Origin: Candidatus Agrococcus pullicola
GTDB taxonomy: Bacteria > Actinomycetota > Actinomycetes > Actinomycetales > Microbacteriaceae
NCBI GenBank assembly: GCA_019115685.1
Contig: DXDC01000471.1
Location: forward strand, 1-9,991
DNA: 9,991 nucleotides
Reading direction: 5' to 3'
In this document: in pieces, positions 1 to 6,130 of the stretch
How positions within the stretch are numbered: position 1 is the first letter of the stretch
How the letters are laid out: every line of letters begins with the position of its first letter
Notes under the pieces: generated by a model
The model's database searches: none
Told to the model about the DNA's origin: nothing
Seen by the model: only the letters and a program-made list of their open reading frames with translations
Program-made: the position numbers and the translations under genes

Positions 1-27
1 CACCGCCTGGCCGAGCGCGGCTGGTGA
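1..27 (+). CDS. pdxS: PdxS C-terminal end (partial, PLP synthase subunit)
   Basis: The first 27 bases read in frame 1 as HRLAERGW followed by TGA. This is the usual C-terminal ending of the PLP synthase subunit PdxS (Pdx1), which ends in an ERGW-like tail in many bacteria. PdxS builds the pyridoxal 5'-phosphate ring from ribose 5-phosphate, glyceraldehyde 3-phosphate and ammonia. Only the last eight residues are in the window, so the call rests on this tail plus the pdxT gene directly after it. The stop codon TGA (25-27) overlaps the pdxT GTG start (24-26) as GTGA, typical of translational coupling of two subunits made in fixed ratio. Confidence 0.85.
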   Translation, partial: HRLAERGW

Positions 28-638
28 ACACTCGCGTCGGCATCCTCGCACTGCAGGGCGCGGTCGCAGAGCACGAACGACTGCTGACCGGGCTCGGGGC
101 ATCGGTGGCCCCGGTGCGCCGGCCCGCGCAACTGGATGGGCTGAGCGCGCTGGTCATTCCGGGTGGCGAGAGCACCGCGATCGCATGGCTTGCCGCTTCG
201 ACGGGGCTCTTGCCCGCAGTGCGCGAACGTGTGGATGCCGGGCTCGCCGTGCTGGGGACCTGCGCTGGTCTGATTCTCCTCGCCGACCGCGTGCTCGATG
301 CGGATGCCCTTGCCGGTTTCGACCGAGTGGGCGGGCTGGACGTCACGGTGCGCCGCAACGGCTACGGAGGGCAGCTGGAGTCGTTCGAGGCGGATACTGA
401 GTTGAGCGTCGATGGCGCCCCGGGCGATCGGATGCGCGCAGCGTTCATTCGTGCGCCGATCATCGAGGACGTCGGGCCGGGTGTCGAGACCATCGCCCGC
501 CACGAAGGGCAGCCGATCGCGGTACGGCAGGGGCGTCTCGTGGCGGCGACGTTCCACCCGGAGATCACGGGCGAGGATCGACTCCACAGGCTCTTCCTCG
601 ATCTGGCGACGCAGCGGGCCGCGGACTTCGCAGCATAG
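24..638 (+). CDS. pdxT: PdxT, glutaminase subunit of pyridoxal 5'-phosphate synthase
   Basis: This 204-residue protein is a class I glutamine amidotransferase that hydrolyses glutamine and passes ammonia to PdxS for PLP synthesis in the cytosol. The N-terminus GILALQGAVAEH is the family signature. The PGGES loop is at residues 46-50, the nucleophile is Cys80 in GTCAG, and the His178/Glu180 pair in FHPE completes the catalytic triad. FIRAP is at 142-145. The length matches the family norm of about 190-210 residues. The segment RNGYGGQ (111-117) differs slightly from the commoner RNxFGRQ form but keeps Arg, Asn, Gly and Gln. The GTG start overlaps the pdxS stop by four bases and is the natural choice. 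All key residues are present, so the enzyme should be active. Downstream, CCTCCT follows the stop directly and can pair with AGGAGG at 664-669. Confidence 0.97.
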   Translation: MNTRVGILALQGAVAEHERLLTGLGASVAPVRRPAQLDGLSALVIPGGESTAIAWLAASTGLLPAVRERVDAGLAVLGTCAGLILLADRVLDADALAGFDRVGGLDVTVRRNGYGGQLESFEADTELSVDGAPGDRMRAAFIRAPIIEDVGPGVETIARHEGQPIAVRQGRLVAATFHPEITGEDRLHRLFLDLATQRAADFAA

Positions 639-692
639 CCTCCTCGCAGCAACCTCGTTCGAAAGGAGGATGCGGTACCCGCTGCACGCAGG

Positions 693-708
693 AAAGTATG
701 AAAGTATG
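693..708 (+). repeat. Tandem 8-bp direct repeat in the Rid-gene leader
   Basis: AAAGTATG occurs twice in tandem (693-700 and 701-708) just before the Rid-family start. The copies are exact and sit in an A-rich patch within otherwise GC-rich DNA. They may supply -10-like TATGAA sequence or reflect a small duplication. No function is shown. Confidence 0.6.
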
Positions 709-713
709 GAGGC

Positions 714-1121
714 ATGGATTCGGCAGTTCAGCTCATCCGTTCCGCAGACCTCAGCGATCGCGCGCAGTACGCCTACGCCGCCACCGCACCGAAGGATGCT
801 CGATTCGTCTTTCTCGCCGGCTCCTGCCCGTTGAACCTCGACGGTTCGACCGCCGCTATCGGCGATTTCGCCGGCCAAGCGGCGAAGTGCATCGAGAACA
901 TGGAGATTGCGCTCGCGGAGGCAGAGGCGAGTATCCGTGATGTGATCTCGACGCGCGTGCTCGTGGCGTCATCGCGCCAGGAGGATCTCGTGGCGGCGTG
1001 GAATGTCGTGGCAGCGGCGTTCGGCAACCACGACGTGCCGAGCACGCTGCTGGGCGTTACGGTGCTGGGCTACGACGACCAGTTGGTCGAGATCGAGGCG
1101 ACCGCCGCTGTCCGTGATTGA
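714..1121 (+). CDS. Rid-family (YjgF/YER057c/UK114) protein lacking the RidA arginine
   Basis: This 135-residue protein has the YjgF/UK114 fold: FVFLAGSCPLN (31-41), a helix around AAKCIENMEIALAEA (56-70), the strand ISTRVLVAS (78-86), and the closing strand VEIEATA (125-131). True RidA enzymes hydrolyse 2-aminoacrylate and related enamines released by PLP enzymes, using Arg105 (E. coli numbering, in the PARS motif). Here the matching segment reads PSTL (109-112), so the arginine is Thr111, while the glutamate of EIEA (Glu126) is kept. This fits one of the Arg-less Rid subfamilies rather than canonical RidA, and enamine deaminase activity is doubtful. ATG 714 is the only usable start because a TGA in frame lies at 699-701. 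GGAGG at 708-712 is only one base from the ATG, which is unusually close. Its place just after pdxST suggests a role linked to PLP enzymes, by inference. Confidence 0.88.
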   Translation: MDSAVQLIRSADLSDRAQYAYAATAPKDARFVFLAGSCPLNLDGSTAAIGDFAGQAAKCIENMEIALAEAEASIRDVISTRVLVASSRQEDLVAAWNVVAAAFGNHDVPSTLLGVTVLGYDDQLVEIEATAAVRD

Positions 1122-1180
1122 TGCGCTCTCGTAGCGAGGACTTGCCCACGGAACCATAGGAAATCGAAAGCGCATCTTGA

Positions 1181-1212
1181 TTGCACTTAGTGCAACGTTG
1201 CACTTAGTGTAT
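1181..1212 (+). promoter_or_regulatory. Tandem TetR-type operators overlapping the tetR-mmpL promoter
   Basis: Two copies of a 15-base site lie 17 bases apart. TTGCACTTAGTGCAA (1181-1195) is a perfect 6-bp dyad around TTA, and TTGCACTTAGTGTAT (1198-1212) is identical over its first 12 bases. The middle, AGTGCAACGTTGCACT (1189-1204), is itself a perfect 16-bp palindrome, so the whole 1182-1211 block is nearly symmetric. The same block can be read as a promoter, with -35 TTGCAC at 1181-1186, an 18-base spacer, and -10 TAGTGT at 1205-1210. Such a promoter would start RNA close to 1217. Overlap of paired operators with both promoter boxes directly in front of a tetR gene is the classic layout for autorepression, here extended to the downstream transporter. 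That the neighbouring repressor binds here is inference. Confidence 0.8.
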
Positions 1213-1216
1213 TCAC

Positions 1217-1918
1217 GTGATCGAGTCGACTCCCACCTCCGCAGCGAGCTCCAACGACGACTCGAACTCGACCACTCGACCACCGGTTCAGGATCGCCGG
1301 GAAGCCCAGAAACAACGATCCCGCGAACAGATACTGCAGGCAGCGGAAGACTTGGTCGCCCAGCAGCGTTCCGCCCTCTTCTCCGTCGATGAGCTCGCCG
1401 CGAAGGCAGACGTGTCACGCCGCACGATCTTCAATCACTTCACGTCGCTCGACGAAGTGCTCATCACACTCGCATCGGCGAGGCTCCGCCATTTCGTCGA
1501 TCGATTCGGTGAAGTCATCCACGGCATCGAGCCTCCCGTAACCCGAGAGTCACTGTTCGACGCCGGCCTACGGACACTCGAGGGCCCCGACCTGCTCGAC
1601 ACGATCGCATTCTTCGCCAGGAGCCTCGGCACCGACCCTGGCGTCATCGGCCACACCGACCAGCTCTTCCACGCGACACTCAGCCGTACCGGCGACGAAC
1701 TCATTGGCGAGATCGTCCGCGCATCCAGCGACCTCGACGAATTCGACGCCGAAGTCGCCGTAGCCCAGGTCATCAGCGGCGTATCGACCGCTGCACGGCA
1801 CTGGGCGCGCGAAACCGACACGGTTCTGACACCGGAATCCCGCGAGCGCTTCGGCGAACTGCTCGCGAGAGTCACGGCCACCTGGCCGACGGCATCAGAA
1901 CCCCAGATCTCTCACTAA
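1217..1918 (+). CDS. TetR/AcrR-family transcriptional repressor, likely regulator of the MMPL gene
   Basis: This 233-residue protein has an N-terminal TetR DNA-binding domain. The region from about residue 27 (DRREAQKQRSREQILQAAE) leads into the helix-turn-helix at 56-76, with VDELAAKADVSRRTIFNHF and then TSLDEVL. The C-terminal part (about 85-225) is the variable ligand-binding and dimerisation domain, so the inducer cannot be told from sequence. The first 26 residues are a Ser/Thr/Asp-rich, probably disordered extension. GTG 1217 is the only possible start: a TAG in frame lies at 1205-1207, and no other ATG, GTG or TTG precedes the HTH. No Shine-Dalgarno sequence precedes it, and the -10 box TAGTGT ends seven bases upstream, so translation is probably leaderless. 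The transporter gene starts 24 bases after its stop, which points to one operon controlled by this protein. Confidence 0.93.
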   Translation: MIESTPTSAASSNDDSNSTTRPPVQDRREAQKQRSREQILQAAEDLVAQQRSALFSVDELAAKADVSRRTIFNHFTSLDEVLITLASARLRHFVDRFGEVIHGIEPPVTRESLFDAGLRTLEGPDLLDTIAFFARSLGTDPGVIGHTDQLFHATLSRTGDELIGEIVRASSDLDEFDAEVAVAQVISGVSTAARHWARETDTVLTPESRERFGELLARVTATWPTASEPQISH

Positions 1919-1930
1919 TCCCCGCTGACC

Positions 1931-1937
1931 GAAAGGG
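1931..1937 (+). promoter_or_regulatory. Shine-Dalgarno site for the MMPL transporter
   Basis: GAAAGGG lies five bases before the GTG at 1943 and supports that start. It sits in the 24-base gap after tetR, so the second gene of the unit has its own ribosome site although the first seems to have none. Confidence 0.6.
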
Positions 1938-1942
1938 CCATC

Positions 1943-4567
1943 GTGGCAGAATTCCTCTACCGTCTCGGCCGCGCCTCCGCCAGGCGCGCATGGGTCGTCA
2001 TCGCATCCTGGCTCGTGCTGCTCGGGCTCGGCGTCGGCGCGTATTTCGCTTTCAGCGGTACGCTCGTCGGCACGGTCAACATTCCCGGCACGGAAACCAC
2101 GCGGGTCACCGACAGGCTGGCCGACGAGATTCCGGAATCGGCAGGCGGCACCGGGTCGGTGGTGTTCCAGACCGAAGACGGTGGCGAATTCACCGACCAG
2201 CAACGGGATGCGCTCGCGACGCTGCTCGACGACGCGGCAGAACTCGATGGAGTCGAGGATGCGGTCGACCCGTTCGCCACACAGCAGCAACTGGAAGAGC
2301 AGCGCCAGGAGCTCGAAGACGGACGCGACGAGCTCGAGGACGCCCGCACGCAGCTGGATGAAGGGCGCGAGGAGCTGGACAACGGCCAGGAGCAGCTCGA
2401 TCAGGCACAGTCGGAACTGGACCAGGGCCGCGAGCAGCTCGAGCAGGCGAAAGAGCAAATGGAGGCGATGGGCGTCGACCCATCGACCAACCCCGAAATC
2501 GTCGGCCAGGAGCAGCAGCTCGACCGGGGGCAGGAGCAGTTGGACCAGCAGCAGGAGCAGTTGGACAACGCTCGGACCGAGCTCGAAGAGGGTGAAGCGG
2601 ACTACGAATCAGGGCTCGCAATGCTGGAGGACGGCAGTGCTCTGCTCGACCTGGCCAACGGCATTCGCCAGGTGTCCGAGGACGGCAGCACAGCCGTCGG
2701 CGCGATCGTCTTCGAAGACTCGCTGTTCGACGTGACACCCGAGGTTCGCGAGGCAGTCACGGAGTTCATCGCACACGGCCTACCGGACGGCGTGACCGTC
2801 GACTTCTCGCAAGAACTCACGATGGAGATCCCTGAGATTCTCGGGCCGAGCGAGATCGTCGGAGTTGCGATCGCACTCATCGCGCTGCTCATCCTGATGC
2901 GCACGCTGCTGCCGGCGATCATCCCCATCCTGTCTGCCGTCATCGGCGTCGGCGTCGCCACCACCGCAGCGCTCGCACTCTCGGGCGCCATCGAGATGAT
3001 GTCGGTCACCCCGGTGCTCGGTGTCATGCTCGGTCTCGCGGTCGGCATCGACTACTCGCTGTTCATCATCAACCGCCATCGACGGCAGCTGAAGGACGGC
3101 TACGACCTGCACGAATCGATCGGGCTCGCGAACGGCACCTCCGGCAACGCTGTCGTGTTCGCGGGTGCGACCGTGATCGTGGCGCTGCTCGCATTGAACG
3201 TCAGCGGCCTCGGCTTCCTGGGGCTCATGGGGTCTGTCGGTGCGTTCGGGGTGCTCATCGCGGTGCTCATCGCGACGACACTGACCCCAGCGTTCCTGGG
3301 ACTGATCGGGATGCGCGCGCTCGGGAAGCGGGAGCGCGAGCGCATCGGTTCGAACGGCGGCAGCGCTTCTGCATCGCAGGTGAAGCCGATGGGCAACCTG
3401 CGCGCGGTCCTGACCGGTGTGGCCGCGATCGTGCTGTTGCTCATCATCGCGATCCCGGCGCTGTCGATGCGCCTCGGCATGCCGACCGGCGCATCCGAGC
3501 CGCAGGACTCCACGCAGTACCGCGCCTACGTCGCGATCGAGGAGGAGTTTGGGCCGGGCATGAACGGCACGCTCCTCGTGGTCGCCGACGCTCCGGCGGC
3601 AGTGAGCGAAGACGACCTCGTATCGCAGCAGCTGGATATCGCCGAGCAGATCGCCGAGCGGGATGCCGTGCACGCGGTCGCGCCGATCGCCACGAACGAG
3701 GACAACAGCGTGCTGGCGTTCCAAGTGATTCCCGAAGAGGGTCCGTCGGCCGAATCGACCGAGAACCTCGTGCACGACCTGCGCGATCTCTCACCGCTCG
3801 ACGGCGAGATCGAGCTGGGCGTCGCGGGCAGCGCGAGCGGCAACATCGATGTCTCCGAGAAACTCGCGGACGCGCTTCCCGGCTACCTCGCGCTCGTCGT
3901 CGGCCTGTCGTTCGTGATTCTGGTATTCGTCTTCAGGTCGCTGCTGGTGCCGCTGACGGCGACGCTCGGCTTCATCCTGTCGCTGTTCGCGACTTTCGGA
4001 GCCATCACGGCTGTCTTCCAGTGGGGGTGGCTGGGCGGCGTCCTCGGTGTCCACTCGCCAGAGCCGATTCTGAGCTTCGCCCCGACGATCGTGATCGGCA
4101 TCCTGTTCGGGCTCGCGATGGACTACCAGCTCTTCGTGGCCTCGGGCATGCGCGAGGCGTATGCGCACGGCAACGAGGCGCGCACGTCGGTACAGCTGGG
4201 CCTCAAGAACGGTCGTGCCGTTGTCATCACCGCCGCGATCATCATGATCTCGGTGTTCGGCGCTTTCGTCTTCAGCGACTCGGCCATGATCAAGCTGATG
4301 GGCTTCGGTCTTGCGGTCGGTGTGCTGTTCGATGCGTTCGTGGTGCGGCTGCTGCTGATCCCGGCGATCATGCACCTGATGGGCAGGTCGGCCTGGTGGC
4401 TGCCGAAGTGGCTCGACCGCATCATGCCCAACGTCGATGTCGAGGGCGAACGCCTTGAGCGCCGACACCCGGGCACCGGACCGGTGGAGGTTGCCGCCGA
4501 GGATGCCGGGGCAGTGGACGGCGATTCGTCGACAGACTCCGCCGAGCCACAGACGGGACGCGGCTAG
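1943..4567 (+). CDS. MMPL/RND-family membrane transporter with coiled-coil hairpin
   Basis: This 874-residue inner-membrane protein has the two-repeat RND/MMPL architecture. TM1 is near residues 16-37, the first outside loop spans about 38-300, TM2-6 lie at about 304-455, and a short cytoplasmic link is at 457-485. TM7 is at 487-508, the second outside loop at 510-645, TM8-12 at about 648-812, and an acidic cytoplasmic tail at 830-874. The proton-relay Asp-Tyr pairs of the family are present in both halves, GIDYSLF (Asp370-Tyr371) and AMDYQLF (Asp727-Tyr728), so it is probably a proton-driven exporter. Residues 113-236 of the first loop are heptad repeats of the form xLxxGxx/xLxxAxx rich in Glu, Gln and Asp, broken near 176-188 by GVDPSTNPEIVG. 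This predicts an antiparallel coiled-coil hairpin reaching out from the membrane. No MmpS partner is nearby. The substrate is unknown; lipids, drugs or peptides are possible. The preceding TetR gene probably controls it. Confidence 0.95.
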   Translation: MAEFLYRLGRASARRAWVVIASWLVLLGLGVGAYFAFSGTLVGTVNIPGTETTRVTDRLADEIPESAGGTGSVVFQTEDGGEFTDQQRDALATLLDDAAELDGVEDAVDPFATQQQLEEQRQELEDGRDELEDARTQLDEGREELDNGQEQLDQAQSELDQGREQLEQAKEQMEAMGVDPSTNPEIVGQEQQLDRGQEQLDQQQEQLDNARTELEEGEADYESGLAMLEDGSALLDLANGIRQVSEDGSTAVGAIVFEDSLFDVTPEVREAVTEFIAHGLPDGVTVDFSQELTMEIPEILGPSEIVGVAIALIALLILMRTLLPAIIPILSAVIGVGVATTAALALSGAIEMMSVTPVLGVMLGLAVGIDYSLFIINRHRRQLKDGYDLHESIGLANGTSGNAVVFAGATVIVALLALNVSGLGFLGLMGSVGAFGVLIAVLIATTLTPAFLGLIGMRALGKRERERIGSNGGSASASQVKPMGNLRAVLTGVAAIVLLLIIAIPALSMRLGMPTGASEPQDSTQYRAYVAIEEEFGPGMNGTLLVVADAPAAVSEDDLVSQQLDIAEQIAERDAVHAVAPIATNEDNSVLAFQVIPEEGPSAESTENLVHDLRDLSPLDGEIELGVAGSASGNIDVSEKLADALPGYLALVVGLSFVILVFVFRSLLVPLTATLGFILSLFATFGAITAVFQWGWLGGVLGVHSPEPILSFAPTIVIGILFGLAMDYQLFVASGMREAYAHGNEARTSVQLGLKNGRAVVITAAIIMISVFGAFVFSDSAMIKLMGFGLAVGVLFDAFVVRLLLIPAIMHLMGRSAWWLPKWLDRIMPNVDVEGERLERRHPGTGPVEVAAEDAGAVDGDSSTDSAEPQTGRG

Positions 4568-4582
4568 TCTCGCGACCCGACA

Positions 4583-4635
4583 CGATTCGGGAAACGCCTA
4601 TTCAGCTGCGTGCTGGGTAGGCATTTCCCGAATCG
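4583..4635. repeat. Long palindrome, copy 1 of a tandem pair (possible bidirectional terminator)
   Basis: This is a 53-base inverted repeat. The 24-bp stem is 4583-4606 with 4612-4635, and the loop is TGCGT (4607-4611). As + strand RNA it has one C/A mismatch (4595/4623) and two G-U pairs (4601/4617, 4602/4616). The outer arms are CGATTCGGGAAA and TTTCCCGAATCG. It begins 16 bases after the mmpL stop, between convergent genes, so ending transcription from one or both sides is plausible, though no U-run follows. A sequence relative lies 64 bases further on. Confidence 0.85.
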
Positions 4636-4647
4636 GGCGGCTCTGGC

Positions 4648-4698
4648 GATTCGGGAGAAGCCTATTCAGCAGCGTGCTCGGTAGGCGTTTGCCGAATC
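4648..4698. repeat. Long palindrome, copy 2 of the tandem pair
   Basis: This is a 51-base imperfect inverted repeat. The 23-bp stem is 4648-4670 with 4676-4698, loop AGCGT. It has three mismatches (4655/4691, 4659/4687, 4667/4679) and a few G-U pairs. It resembles copy 1 along its full length, including the inner segment CCTATTCAGC and the loop-side GCGTGCT, with centres 64 bases apart. Conservation of the arms and the loop-side bases alike suggests a mobile or REP-like palindromic element rather than a simple terminator. It lies 49 bases beyond the aldo/keto reductase stop on the minus strand. Confidence 0.8.
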
Positions 4699-4747
4699 CC
4701 ACGACCGCTCGCCGCGATCTCGCGCGCAGGAATGAAGGGGCAGCCGT

Positions 4748-5596
4748 CTAGAACTCCTCGTGGGTTTCCGGGTCCCAGTCGGGATGCACGGGCTTCGCGA
4801 GCGTCGCTGCTCGCTCGAAGTCGGCATCCGTGAGATCGAAACCGAACACGTCGAGGTTCTCGCGCTGCCTGTCGGGGTTGCCCGACTTCACGACGGGCAC
4901 GGTGCCCTGCTGGGTGTGCCACCGCAGCATTGCCTGGCCGAACCCGACACCGTGCTCCTCAGCGATGCCGGTGAAGACCTCTTTCGTGTCATCGCCGATG
5001 CCGTGCAGCCCGCCGAGCGGACTCCACGCCTCGGTCACGATGCCGAGCTCGGCATGCACCTCTCGCCAGTCACTGCGCGGCAGGTCGGGCGTCACCTGAA
5101 TCTGGTTCACGGCGGGTGTCACACCTGTCTCGGCGATAAGGCGACGCAGGTAGTCGGGTGTGAAGTTGCAGACGCCGACGCTGCCGATCTGCCCGTCCGC
5201 GCGGGCGTCGATCATGGCCTTGAACGAGTTCACGTATTCGTTCAAGCGAGGCAGCGGCCAGTGGATCAGGTACATGTCGATCCGCTCGAGCCCCAGCCGT
5301 TCCAGCGACCCCTCGATGGATGCGCGGGCCGCATCGTAGCCGTGGTCGCGACCCGGGAGCTTCGAGATCAGCGTGATCTCGTCGCGGGTCACATCTCCCG
5401 CGGCCACCGCATCGCGAATCGCCCTGCCCACGGGGACTTCGTTGCCGTAGCGCATTGCCGTGTCGATCATCCTGTAGCCGACGTCGATCGCGCTCCGCAC
5501 GGCACGGTAGCCGTCTTCCTCGAGGAGCCCGGCAGTGCCGAAACCGATGCCGGGAATCTCGTAGCCGTCATTGAGTCGATAACTGGGGATGCTCAT
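4748..5596 (-). CDS. Aldo/keto reductase (2,5-diketo-D-gluconate reductase-like)
   Basis: This 282-residue cytosolic oxidoreductase has a single AKR (beta/alpha)8 barrel that reduces aldehydes or ketones with NADPH. The catalytic tetrad is complete: Asp45 and Tyr50 in GYRMIDTAMRYGNE, Lys79 in ISKLPG, and His112 in LIHWP. The second family signature GSVGVCNF is at 138-145, the cofactor segment VPVVKSGN at 233-240 (Lys237, Ser238), and RENLDVFGF at 245-253. The length is normal for bacterial AKR5-type enzymes. One departure is NQIQVTPDLPR (164-174), where most relatives have NQxExHP, so a substrate-facing or structural Glu/His pair is replaced. The natural substrate cannot be named. No Shine-Dalgarno precedes ATG 5596, but a -10-like box lies seven bases upstream, which suggests a leaderless mRNA and independent transcription. 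Confidence 0.95.
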   Translation of the reverse strand: MSIPSYRLNDGYEIPGIGFGTAGLLEEDGYRAVRSAIDVGYRMIDTAMRYGNEVPVGRAIRDAVAAGDVTRDEITLISKLPGRDHGYDAARASIEGSLERLGLERIDMYLIHWPLPRLNEYVNSFKAMIDARADGQIGSVGVCNFTPDYLRRLIAETGVTPAVNQIQVTPDLPRSDWREVHAELGIVTEAWSPLGGLHGIGDDTKEVFTGIAEEHGVGFGQAMLRWHTQQGTVPVVKSGNPDRQRENLDVFGFDLTDADFERAATLAKPVHPDWDPETHEEF

Positions 5597-5602
5597 AGCG
5601 TC

Positions 5603-5608
5603 AGACTA
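5603..5608 (-). promoter_or_regulatory. -10 box of a probable leaderless promoter for the aldo/keto reductase
   Basis: Read on the minus strand, TAGTCT (the TANNNT type) is followed by six bases and then the ATG, so RNA would start at or next to the A of the start codon. A CTGCCA hexamer 18 bases further upstream could serve as a weak -35. No ribosome-binding sequence is present, which agrees with leaderless translation. Confidence 0.5.
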
Positions 5609-5679
5609 TCTGGGCGAATGACCCGTTGGCAGGCTCCGACCGCCGAGCGATTTGTCGCGCTTCATGGTCGAGTATCCGG

Positions 5680-6078
5680 TCATCGATGTCCCCAACCCTG
5701 TTCGCGGGCGACCTCTCTGAACCTGCTGACAAATCGGGAAGCATCAAGACCCGCGAATCTGTACTTCTGCAGGGTCTCCTCGAGATAGGCGAAGAACACG
5801 TCGGCGATAACGCTCTCTTGATCGCTCCACGTCAGGCCAAGCAGCTCTTCCTCTGCGAAGGTCATGTCGAGATACAGCACGTTCTCCGCTTTCGCGTAAC
5901 GCCGCGTCGTTTTTCGCCCCAAGGCGCGAGGCAGACAACGGAACACGAGGAAGATCTCGAGCTCGGCATGTCGGAAGTCCTGCTCAAGATACGGGAAGGT
6001 AGTCTCCAGGCGATTCGCGATCTCGTAGACATGTGTCGCGCTGCTCGAGTCCGTCGACTTCCCCAGTTTCATCCCCAT
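5680..6078 (-). CDS. Small protein of unknown function (immunity-like appearance, lower GC)
   Basis: I do not recognise the family. From ATG 6078 the protein is 132 residues, soluble, with no signal peptide or membrane segment. It mixes strand-like stretches (LEIFLVFRCLP, NVLYLDMTFA) with a long charged helix (SVIADVFFAYLEETLQKY) and ends in a basic helix. The small alpha/beta build and the D/E-rich VFFAYLEETLQKY helix recall small immunity-type proteins of toxin systems, but that is only an impression. Other starts are GTG 6099, which falls inside a perfect dyad, and ATG 6072, giving an N-terminus MKLGKSTDS. GGGA five bases before 6078 is the only ribosome-site candidate. By hand count its GC is about 57-58%, clearly below its neighbours, which hints at transfer. 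It lies downstream of the DUF418 gene on the same strand and could be co-transcribed with it. Confidence 0.7.
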   Translation of the reverse strand: MGMKLGKSTDSSSATHVYEIANRLETTFPYLEQDFRHAELEIFLVFRCLPRALGRKTTRRYAKAENVLYLDMTFAEEELLGLTWSDQESVIADVFFAYLEETLQKYRFAGLDASRFVSRFREVAREQGWGHR

Positions 6079-6093
6079 CACGATCCCGCAACA

Positions 6094-6110
6094 CTTCACG
6101 ACCCGTGAAG
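6094..6110. promoter_or_regulatory. Perfect 7-bp inverted repeat at the start of the orphan gene
   Basis: CTTCACG (6094-6100) and CGTGAAG (6104-6110) form a perfect dyad around ACC. It lies between the DUF418 stop (6131) and the orphan's ATG starts and covers the alternative GTG at 6097-6099. It could be an operator, a hairpin ending DUF418 transcription, or a structure that tunes translation. The lack of a U-run argues against a simple terminator. Confidence 0.5.
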
Positions 6111-6130
6111 GCTTGTTTCGGTCGGTGCAG

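Noticed and set aside
670..834. ATG directly after AAAGGAGG as the start of a small peptide
   Set aside because: There is no spacing between ribosome site and ATG, the peptide has no recognisable features, and it overlaps the Rid gene in another frame.
1120..1176. GATGCGCT ... AGCGCATC inverted repeat enclosing a CTCG/CGAG mini-hairpin after the Rid gene, as a terminator
   Set aside because: The 8-bp arms are 41 bases apart and the U-tract is lacking; it could be a weak terminator but the evidence is too thin to annotate.
1895..2458. A minus-strand frame with leucine-rich repeats
   Set aside because: It is the mirror of the heptad-coding region of the MMPL gene; the repeated codons on the other strand produce the pattern.
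4583..4698. Reading the two palindromes as a CRISPR array
   Set aside because: There are only two copies, each is itself a long imperfect hairpin, the spacer between them is about 12 bases, and no cas gene is nearby.
4760..5788. A 342-codon open frame on the + strand opposite the aldo/keto reductase gene
   Set aside because: It lies opposite a gene with a complete catalytic tetrad and shows no recognisable domain of its own.
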